Positions 25,951 through 32,219 of a stretch of 37,532 nt of DNA are shown here, piece after piece (position 1 is the stretch's first letter; every line of letters starts with the position of its first letter). The notes under the pieces were generated by a model. That model saw only the letters and a list, made by a program, of their open reading frames with translations. It was not told where the DNA came from and made no database searches. The DNA is from Nitrospirales bacterium (GTDB taxonomy: Bacteria; Nitrospirota; Nitrospiria; Nitrospirales; UBA8639), in contig BQIZ01000013.1 in NCBI GenBank assembly GCA_021604365.1, forward strand, positions 1 through 37,532, given 5' to 3'. The position numbers were made by a program, and so were the translations under genes.

Positions 25951-26219
25951 GGGAGTGTTGAATAACACTAATTTCCAAGGGCATAGTGACCCACAGGCAC
26001 GTTGCCTATCAGCGGCCTCGGGGCGGTTCCAAAAAGCATGTCCTGAGCCTTTTGAAGGGTTCGTCCAGTCCTGCCCTGAGTTATGTCGAAGGGAAGGCCG
26101 CAGTCATTTTTGCGCGCAGAGCGTACTTCCAGTACGTGAGCACGGAAACATGGCGACCTGCCTGCGCGCTTGCGCGTCGAAGCCAGGGAACGCCGCTGGC
26201 GGCTTTTTTCAACAGCCCC
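25951..26219 (+). mobile_element. MITE-like repeat, copy 3 (269 bp)
   Basis: Starts GGGAGTGTTGAATAACACTAA and ends TTTTTTCAACAGCCCC. It is flanked by GGAAA on both sides (25946-25950 and 26220-26224), consistent with a 5-bp target duplication. Same orientation as copy 1 and longer by an internal segment. Confidence 0.8.
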
Positions 26220-26339
26220 GGAAAGGAAATTTCTCGAATTCCTAAAGCAGTCCGTTTTTCATGTTAGCTTAACCTTTTCAAGTCCTAGGTTTTTCTTCAA
26301 ATCTTATGATACTCTTCGTCAAAAAAGAGGAGCCACACG

Positions 26340-26762
26340 ATGGAGTATCGAGACATTTATATTACAGAATTCGATCTGAACAGAATTAGTGAACTACTGG
26401 ACGTTGGTCTGTCGTTCAGAGGCAGCAAGAGTGCAAGTGAACATCTGGATAGCTTAAAAGAAGAATTAGACCGGGCGCACATCGTCCTCCCAAAGGACAT
26501 TCCGCCGGATACCGTCACGATGAACTCTCGTGTCCGGTTATCAGACGTGAGCAAAGCAGGTGAACTGGTATACACGATAGTCTTTCCACGTGATGCCGAT
26601 GCAGCGACAGGCAGGATTTCCATTCTGGCACCAATAGGAACGGCCATTCTGGGTTGTCGGGTCGGGGACATGATTGAGTGGCAGGTGCCTGCAGGAAAAC
26701 GGAAGCTGAAAATTGAAGAGATTCTCTATCAACCTGAAGCCGCTGGAGATTACCATCTGTAA
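26340..26762 (+). CDS. rnk: Nucleoside diphosphate kinase regulator (Rnk-like)
   Basis: A 140-residue protein. The N-terminal ~50 residues form the helical Rnk segment (YITEFDLNRISELLDVG...LDSLKEELDRAHIV). The C-terminal ~85 residues are a GreA/GreB-type domain: VTMNSRVRLSDVSKAGELVYTIVFPRDADAATGRISILAPIGTAILGCRVGDMIEWQVPAGKRKLKIEEILYQP. Rnk proteins are transcription-related regulators that bind RNA polymerase without the GreA cleavage hairpin. Ribosome site GAGGAG. A single gene between the repeat element and the EBP remnant. Confidence 0.92.
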   Translation: MEYRDIYITEFDLNRISELLDVGLSFRGSKSASEHLDSLKEELDRAHIVLPKDIPPDTVTMNSRVRLSDVSKAGELVYTIVFPRDADAATGRISILAPIGTAILGCRVGDMIEWQVPAGKRKLKIEEILYQPEAAGDYHL

Positions 26763-27095
26763 TCCCCCTCTGGCTCTATCGCGTTATTAATATACACACC
26801 CTGGGAAAGTTATAGGATTAAGGACGATTTTCATCGAATTCAATAAATACATTGCCCTAATGGTTTGTCTGAAGACCACAATTTTTCTCCTATAGCGATG
26901 ATTGATCCGAGCCATCAATACTGACCTTATTTTGGGTTGCGGCCTCCTACCAATTGCATGAAAGCGGGGAGTGCCATTCAGATACTATCGATCGCATGAG
27001 AAGACAGGCTCAACATCATGTATGGGATAAGGACATTCATATGAGTTGATTTTGATGAGCCAACAAGGCGGAGTTATAATAGGCTGGTAAAATTC
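26763..27095 (+). other. Interval without a recognisable gene
   Basis: About 330 bp after rnk; no ribosome-site-backed frame and no clear promoter element is seen before the EBP remnant begins. Confidence 0.4.
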
Positions 27096-27345
27096 CGGTG
27101 GTTCTCACACATTAAAAAGGTTTGTGGGTCGATGAACGGCCCTTGGTTCCCCACAGCACGGCGCTTGCAGACAAGCCTCTGTCTGGATTAATCGATTTTG
27201 AATGGCAACATATTCTCCTAGTCTCTGCCTCCAGCAATTGAAAAATTGCAGGAGTGAGGGGAGCAGCAGAGCAGATCGAATCGGCCTCAAGCACGCTCTG
27301 GAACCGAATCAAAAGAGTTAGGCCTTCAATGGCCGAACAGGTCAA
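27096..27345 (+). pseudogene. Decayed EBP 3' end (Fis domain), copy B
   Basis: Nucleotide-level match to 14790-15050 of the EBP gene: for example GTCGATTTTGAACGGCAACATATTC there appears as AATCGATTTTGAATGGCAACATATTC here, and the Fis helix region and the shared AGCACGCTC stretch follow. The frame is broken by substitutions and small gaps, and nothing of the AAA+ domain is present. It is the left end of a segmental duplication that continues through the hairpin, sigma-54 promoter and both cassette genes. Confidence 0.8.
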
Positions 27346-27422
27346 CTTCCCAAAAGTAGTTTTTGAGGAAACTCCTTCCCTTCATAGTCCCCTTAAATCC
27401 TAAAATCTGCTGGCCACGATGC

Positions 27423-27443
27423 TTCGTGGCTGTAGCCCACGAA
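27423..27443 (+). terminator. CCACG/CGTGG hairpin, copy B
   Basis: TTCGTGG (27423-27429) pairs with CCACGAA (27437-27443). It sits in the same place relative to the EBP tail and the sigma-54 promoter as the hairpin at 15114. Confidence 0.5.
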
Positions 27444-27551
27444 CAATCATCGCCTTTCGTGGGTAAAAAATCTCATTCAGTTTTTCCTGAAAAAATAAAA
27501 ATAATATGTTGCTTTTATTGAATTTTCGACGATTAAAAAATCACGAAACAT

Positions 27552-27567
27552 TGGTCTAGAAGATGCA
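27552..27567 (+). promoter_or_regulatory. Sigma-54 promoter of the secreted/CBS cassette, copy B
   Basis: TGGTCTAGAAGATGCA: GG-N10-GC, 46 bp before the ATG at 27614, the same spacing as in copy A. Confidence 0.7.
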
Positions 27568-27613
27568 TGAGTTAGGGTAAAAAACAATTTTAAAAAAATA
27601 AAGGAGTTCCCTA

Positions 27614-28459
27614 ATGACAAGTTCAAGGCCACAGAGACTAACGACAATTGAACAGAGACCAATACTACCCGTGATAGTCTCCATGTTCTCTTTAATGATA
27701 TTGCCGATAGGTGTATTGATTTCCGCCCCTTCAATGTTGTTTGCAGCCACTGACTTAAACGAACGTTATCATGAACTGCTCTCTGGAGACCGCATCCTGC
27801 TTGCTACGGTTGAGGAAATCAGAGGCGGCGAAGCCAAGGCCGACACGGGGGAGCTACAACCCCGTTATCTGCCCATGAACGTTCGTAAGGACAAGGGTTT
27901 ACCGGCGCTCAAAAAAGGCGATCGTGTTGAGATTACCGTCAACGACCAAAATCTGATCGTGGATATTCATCTGGTAGGGGAGGAGAGTCACCATCGCATT
28001 CTGGTCGGGGAGCTTGCCCAGCCGCTTATCACCGGACAGGAAAAAGCTGTGATTCGAATCGAAGATGGGAAGGAAGAGTCTCACCTTGTGAGACCACTTG
28101 CGAGAAGCAAGGTGGCTTCCGTTCCAGTGGGTGCCCCAGCGGTGTTTCTCATCGATGAAATGGAGGGGATTGCCGATGTCACCTATGGGAGTGTGGAAGC
28201 CGTCAAAATTGCTCAACATCTGTGGAAAAAGAAATCGCCCCCCAAGGCGAGCTTTAGCAAAGTGACCGGCGTGATCCTAAAACCATTGGACAATAACACA
28301 ATCACTATTCAGACTGATGAGACTCAAGTTTACTCCTACGAGGTCCGTCCACTTGTTCTGCCCAAGGTCGCTACGCTGTCCAAAGGCAAGCTGATCGTGC
28401 TCTTTGTGGATGATGAAAATAAGGTGACCGATGTGGCGTCCTCGCATTTTGAAAAATGA
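27614..28459 (+). CDS. Secreted or anchored triple beta-repeat protein, copy B
   Basis: A 281-residue paralog of 15300-16124, with roughly 60 percent identity by eye. It has the same hydrophobic N-terminal segment (ILPVIVSMFSLMILPIGVLISAPSMLFA, a slightly better signal-peptide end) and the same three tandem units. Conserved blocks are HELLSGxRILLATVEE, the NVRKDKGLP and VxDxxxxxxHHRI regions, VRPLARSKVASVPVGA and the final VLFxDxxxxVxDV. Because the promoter, ribosome site (AAAGGAG) and spacing are kept, the copy is probably expressed. The C-terminal tail differs (SSHFEK). Confidence 0.86.
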   Translation: MTSSRPQRLTTIEQRPILPVIVSMFSLMILPIGVLISAPSMLFAATDLNERYHELLSGDRILLATVEEIRGGEAKADTGELQPRYLPMNVRKDKGLPALKKGDRVEITVNDQNLIVDIHLVGEESHHRILVGELAQPLITGQEKAVIRIEDGKEESHLVRPLARSKVASVPVGAPAVFLIDEMEGIADVTYGSVEAVKIAQHLWKKKSPPKASFSKVTGVILKPLDNNTITIQTDETQVYSYEVRPLVLPKVATLSKGKLIVLFVDDENKVTDVASSHFEK

Positions 28460-28517
28460 GGGAGGTCAGGTTTTTCTAACTATTAATAGAAATGATTAAC
28501 AAAAAAAGGAGAAAATT

Positions 28518-28952
28518 ATGCTGACGCAAGGCATTCCCGTAGGTGGTTTAAACACAATAGGACAAATCGTCGCGACCAACAATTTACAGTTTTATGCTCA
28601 TCAGAACGGCTTGGCCATCGCGGTAGCGCTGCTGTCGACACATACGGCCGGTTCCCCTGTGGTGGATGGTCAGGGACGCTATGTCGGATTTATTAATGAA
28701 TTCGATGTCATGCGAGCTCTGGCGGCGGGGAAAGATCTCGGTAAGTTGGCAGCCGAAGATATTATGCGTGAGGATCAGCTGGCCGTGACGCCCTCAACAA
28801 ATATCGCAGATGCTTCTGCGAAGATGGAAGAGCATCATGTCTTCAACTTGCCCGTGATTGACCAAAACGGCGTCGTGACTTACACGGTCTCACGGCATGA
28901 TCTCTTGCGGGCGTGGATCGGTCTGGGTGTTGGCATGGGCATTGACCCCTAA
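28518..28952 (+). CDS. CBS-domain pair protein, copy B
   Basis: A 144-residue paralog of the protein at 16180-16644. Both CBS motifs are intact: LLSTHTAGSPVVDGQGRYVGFINEFDVMRAL and IMREDQLAVTPSTNIADASAKMEEHHVFNLPVIDQNGVVTYTVSRHDLLRAW. It ends GLGVGMGIDP, shorter than copy A. Ribosome site AAAGGAG. It lies 58 bp after copy B of the secreted protein. Ligand unknown; adenylates are typical for the family. Confidence 0.9.
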   Translation: MLTQGIPVGGLNTIGQIVATNNLQFYAHQNGLAIAVALLSTHTAGSPVVDGQGRYVGFINEFDVMRALAAGKDLGKLAAEDIMREDQLAVTPSTNIADASAKMEEHHVFNLPVIDQNGVVTYTVSRHDLLRAWIGLGVGMGIDP

Positions 28953-29082
28953 GCCTCGGCCTGTCGTTTTCGGTGTCGGGCAAGGACCAATAAACTGCCA
29001 TGGGCCACCCTATTCTCAAGTGGTCGATGGCACAAGAGAGGAGAATGTCTAGAATCAACCGTCTAGGAAAAAGGTCCTGCCC

Positions 29083-29270
29083 ATGAAGAGCCTTGAGAAT
29101 TTCATTCAATACCAATTAAGCGAGAGCTCTGAAAGAGCACCAATTGGCAGAAGACATTGGCGTGCCCACACTCATGGATTCTGATCGCGACGTGATTATT
29201 GGTGGTGATAAAAATAGAATTATGAAACATCTCGAAACTTACTATGCTCGGAAATCCACATTGACCATGG
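29083..29270 (+). pseudogene. Decayed XRE repressor N-terminus, copy B
   Basis: ATG at 29083 encodes MKSLENFIQYQLSE, matching the interrupted start at 16734, then a one-base shift leads to ALKEHQLAEDIGVPTLMDSDRDV, matching GLTEYELAEDIGVSKST. After about 50 more codons the similarity fades and no S24 domain follows. This is the right-hand end of the duplicated segment. Confidence 0.75.
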
Positions 29271-29396
29271 GTATGGCCTGTTTTGTTCGTGGTCCTGTTA
29301 TGGCGCTATCGTAGTCTCTTAATGAAAAAGGGTATCGCCATCATTTTGATCAGGACATCCATTGGAAAAAAATCTGATGATGCAAGAGGGGCTATT

Positions 29397-29999
29397 ATGA
29401 AGGGGAATCAACAGTATACGGCCAAGGAATTTAACCTTTCAGGATTAAAAGGTATTTCAGATAAGACGCTTGAGATGCATTTCAAACTGTATGAAGGATA
29501 TGTCAAAGCTACGAATACGCTAAATAAACTCATTGGCAATATTTTAAAAGACGGGAAGGTGGATCAGGAGGAAGTGCCGGCTTATTCGGAGCTCACCCGG
29601 CGACTGGGATTTGAATATAACGGGATGGTCCTGCATGAGTTTTATTTTGAAAATATGACCTCCCAGGCATCAACAGGTTTCAAAGGTCAGGATTCCTTAG
29701 AGAAAGCCATAACAGAGAGTTTTGGAAGTTTTGATAGTTGGAAGACGGACTTTTCCAGCATAGGGAAAATGCGAGGAGTCGGCTGGGCCATTTGCTTTCA
29801 AAACCCTCATAACGGGCGATTATCAAATCATTGGGTGAGTCTCCATGAATTCGGTAATGTCGCAGGCTTTCGACCCCTGTTGGTGATGGATGTATGGGAA
29901 CATGCCTATCTGCTCGACTTTCAACCGTCCGAACGGGGGGAATATATCGAAAGCTTTCTTTCGAATGTCGATTGGGATGCTGTGGCTGCACGTCAATAG
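29397..29999 (+). CDS. Superoxide dismutase, Fe/Mn family
   Basis: A 200-residue superoxide dismutase. All four metal ligands are visible: His28 (LEMHFKLYEGYV), His80 (MVLHEFYFENM), Asp165 and His169 (MDVWEHAYLLDF). The order and the WEHAY signature are typical of the family, although the chain is shifted in that the N-terminal helices diverge from common SodA/SodB. Metal choice (Fe or Mn) cannot be decided by eye. No signal peptide, so cytoplasmic. An open frame runs back to 29283, but the ATG at 29397 follows AGAGGGG. It is followed after 26 bp by the hemerythrin-like gene, so the pair may handle oxygen species together. Confidence 0.93.
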   Translation: MKGNQQYTAKEFNLSGLKGISDKTLEMHFKLYEGYVKATNTLNKLIGNILKDGKVDQEEVPAYSELTRRLGFEYNGMVLHEFYFENMTSQASTGFKGQDSLEKAITESFGSFDSWKTDFSSIGKMRGVGWAICFQNPHNGRLSNHWVSLHEFGNVAGFRPLLVMDVWEHAYLLDFQPSERGEYIESFLSNVDWDAVAARQ

Positions 30000-30025
30000 A
30001 AATCTTTTAAAGGGAACATTCGGAA

Positions 30026-30553
30026 ATGGGACGAGTGCAACATGATCTCGCGGAGGACCACGCGTGGTTAGATAAACTCTTGCAGCGGGTCATTGGCAAA
30101 CAGGATAGAATTGACCACCAGGCCTATAGCGAATTCCGCAAGGGGCTTCTCCGGCACATTGCGATGGAGGAAAAGGTGCTGTTCCCAACCATTCAACGAC
30201 TGAGAGGCGGCACTCCACTTCCCTTGACCGACAAGCTACGGCTTGATCATGGCGCCCTTAGCACGTTGATCATGCCGACTCCCACGCGAGCCATCATCAA
30301 GTTGCTCCGTGCGATTCTTGATGCTCACAATGCGCTGGAGGAAGGCTCAAAGGGGTTATATGCGCAATGTGAAGAGGTTGCCGGTGTCGAGATCGAGGAT
30401 CTCTTCCGGCGTTTGCAGGCTGTTTCGCCGGTATCAGTAGCCGTCTGTTCCGATTCCCCCGCAATGTTTGCGACAATACGCCGTGTTTTAATGAGAGCAG
30501 GTTATCCCACAGAGTCTCTGTGGCCTCATCAGAGAGAACAACCACAGTCATGA
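30026..30553 (+). CDS. Hemerythrin-like (HHE domain) protein
   Basis: A 175-residue protein whose first ~130 residues are a four-helix HHE domain. Iron ligand candidates are His12 (EDHAWLDKLL), His44 and Glu48 (LRHIAMEEKVLFP), His75 (RLDHGAL) and His101/Glu105 (LDAHNALEE). Such proteins bind or sense oxygen or nitric oxide, or store iron. The last ~45 residues (VSPVSVAVCSDSPAMFATIRRVLMRAGYPTESLWPHQ) are outside the usual fold. The ribosome site is AAAGGG. It is in an operon with the dismutase. Confidence 0.9.
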   Translation: MGRVQHDLAEDHAWLDKLLQRVIGKQDRIDHQAYSEFRKGLLRHIAMEEKVLFPTIQRLRGGTPLPLTDKLRLDHGALSTLIMPTPTRAIIKLLRAILDAHNALEEGSKGLYAQCEEVAGVEIEDLFRRLQAVSPVSVAVCSDSPAMFATIRRVLMRAGYPTESLWPHQREQPQS

Positions 30554-30631
30554 TTCATTAAAGTAATCGATTCAGTCCCTGTGCTTTTTGATTGTCTGTA
30601 ACGCGACGTTCGTACCGAAGCCATGGCAAAG

Positions 30632-30765
30632 ATAGTCGATTTTGCATTTGGCAATCTATTGTTCCGACATTGGTCGCCAGCACTTGGCAGATCGCGTTGG
30701 GAGGGATCAGCGGCACAACTCGGATTGGCCCCAAACACGCTCCGGAAACTGATTAGATAGGTCTT
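30632..30765 (+). pseudogene. Decayed EBP 3' end (Fis domain), copy C
   Basis: A second remnant of the EBP tail. AGTCGATTTTG at 30634, the TTGGCAGATCG stretch, AACTCGGATTGG and ACGCTCCGGA follow the order of 14884-15020 in the intact gene, with a shifted end near the AGGTCTT motif. Most of the frame is lost. It is followed by a CCACG-rich hairpin and a sigma-54 element, as in copies A and B. Confidence 0.7.
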
Positions 30766-30902
30766 TTGCGTTCAACGCGAACCAACCATTCACCCCACGC
30801 TTTTTTATCTCTTCTTTCTCCTTTCTCTTCTTCTCCTTGTCTGGTTCTCCACTTTTTCGACTATCTCAAGGGAAGAACGGTCACGAAATTAAAAGGTGTA
30901 GA

Positions 30903-30959
30903 CCACGGGATCACCACGGTTTGTCGTGGCTATGCAATTTCATCTGCATCAACCCGTGG
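30903..30959 (+). repeat. CCACG/CGTGG hairpin, copy C
   Basis: The outer pair CCACGGG (from 30903) and CCCGTGG (30953-30959) encloses an inner CCACG...CGTGG pair near 30914-30930. It corresponds to the hairpins at 15114 and 27423. A related palindrome-rich stretch (GGTGGCCACC) lies near 31965-31975. Confidence 0.5.
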
Positions 30960-31022
30960 CCATTTCCGTTGAATAAACGTAAATATTATGAAATTTTACC
31001 TTATGGGTTCTCATCTGACCTA

Positions 31023-31038
31023 TGGCGTAATGTATGCA
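31023..31038 (+). promoter_or_regulatory. Sigma-54 promoter, copy C, upstream of the small transaldolase-like gene
   Basis: TGGCGTAATGTATGCA: GG-N10-GC. It lies 160 bp before the ATG at 31198, farther than in copies A and B, so it may drive that gene or be a relic of the duplicated module. Confidence 0.5.
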
Positions 31039-31197
31039 TAGCCACGCTAAGCCAGGAAATTGAGATTAGATGAGGAAAGTTGTCGTTATGAGACTTATTC
31101 TCTTTAATGAGCATGAGGTGAGTGTGGTACGACAGGATTGCGGCAGGGCTTGTAACGGCGAGGAAGGTCATTCCTGTTTTATGAGTACTGAACGTTC

Positions 31198-31791
31198 ATG
31201 AAATTTTTCCTCGACACGGTGAGCCTTACAGAGATTCAGGAAATTGCCAGGCTGGGTGTTCTGGATGGGATAGCCATGAACGCCAGGTTGGTCACTGAGC
31301 AGGGTCTGAATTTTTATCAAGGAATTCGGGAGATCTGTCGTTATGTGGACAGTCCAATCAGTGTGGGTGTGTTGAGTATTGAAGAAGAGGCCATCGTCAA
31401 GGAAGGCAAAGAATTAGCGAAAATACATAAAAATGTTCTCGTGAAATGTCCTTTGACACCTTCTGGTCTCAGGGCGACTAAGCGGTTGTCGGCCGAAGGT
31501 CTCCGGGTAAATGTGTCTCTGTGTTTTTCTCTTACGCAAGCGTTGATTGCCGCGAAAGCCGGTGCGTGGTGTGTGTCCATTTGTCCCGATCACACCGGCG
31601 ACAATCAATCCAAGGAAAACGATATCACTCGCAAAATTGTCACAGTTTTTCGAGACTATGGGCTTTCCACTCAGGTGCTTCTGGCCGGTATCCGTTCTCC
31701 TCATGAGGTGCTTGAGGCGGCGTTGGCGGGAGGGCATATCTGCACCATGCCATTCCCTATGTTTCGTCAACTTTTCGATCCTGCGGATTAA
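31198..31791 (+). CDS. Divergent transaldolase/fructose-6-phosphate aldolase-like protein
   Basis: A 197-residue TalC/FSA-type protein. Retained residues are Asp6 (MKFFLDT), the Asn in GIAMNARL (family TTNPSL) and the Schiff-base Lys in NVLVKCPLTPSG. The strand EGLRVNVSLCFSLTQALIAAKAGA is standard. The next loop is changed: the family SPYVGR, with catalytic Tyr and phosphate-binding Arg, reads SICPDH here. The chain ends after FPMFRQLFDPAD, about 20 residues short of the usual C-terminus that closes the active site. Activity is therefore doubtful or shifted. The ATG has only a weak ribosome site. A sigma-54-like element lies upstream, and the larger transaldolase-family protein at 17557 keeps all four residues. 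Confidence 0.8.
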   Translation: MKFFLDTVSLTEIQEIARLGVLDGIAMNARLVTEQGLNFYQGIREICRYVDSPISVGVLSIEEEAIVKEGKELAKIHKNVLVKCPLTPSGLRATKRLSAEGLRVNVSLCFSLTQALIAAKAGAWCVSICPDHTGDNQSKENDITRKIVTVFRDYGLSTQVLLAGIRSPHEVLEAALAGGHICTMPFPMFRQLFDPAD

Positions 31792-32219
31792 TCGCAATTT
31801 TCCGACCACCTCCTCAGAACTGAATCGCATTCTTCAGAGTTCTCACGCCATCTTGGGAATGCTCCGGTAGGAGCAGGTCTTATCCTTTCCGGTTGTGGTT
31901 CTGAATTTTTGTCACTTTGTACTCCCTCAGGTTTTTCTGAGTCCAGCCACGTAAAGCGGTGGGTGGCCACCACGGCCCACCACGCCTTTTCGTGGGCATA
32001 TGAACGACCTATAAATGAAATGCTCCCATAAATACGTGCCACGCTATGGTTTATAAGGGATTACCTGGGGCATTGTTTTATTTTTTTTCGGGCATGGCCC
32101 ATGCAATGCGTTCAATAACGAACAGAAAAGAGAGGAATGTAATTAGGTGGAGAAAAAAGATACGGCAACTTCAGAAAAGTTTCATGAATCAATTTCTCAA
32201 GGAGTAAATTTCGGCTTAC
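31792..32219 (+). other. Interval with palindromes before the bd-like gene
   Basis: About 430 bp. It contains GGTGGCCACC palindromes and a CCTTTTCGTGGG stretch resembling the hairpin region of copy B, and a possible very decayed EBP tail near 31824-31890 (ATTCTTCAGA shared). No gene. The promoter of the bd-like gene must lie here, but no GG-N10-GC element was found. Confidence 0.4.

Noticed and set aside
4652-26219. CRISPR-like array from the dispersed repeats
   Set aside because: Copies are far apart, hundreds of bases long and differ in orientation; no short regular repeats with spacers were seen anywhere.
29290-29307. Possible sigma-54 element upstream of the superoxide dismutase
   Set aside because: GG and GC are correctly spaced, but the remaining consensus positions are poor, so it may be chance.
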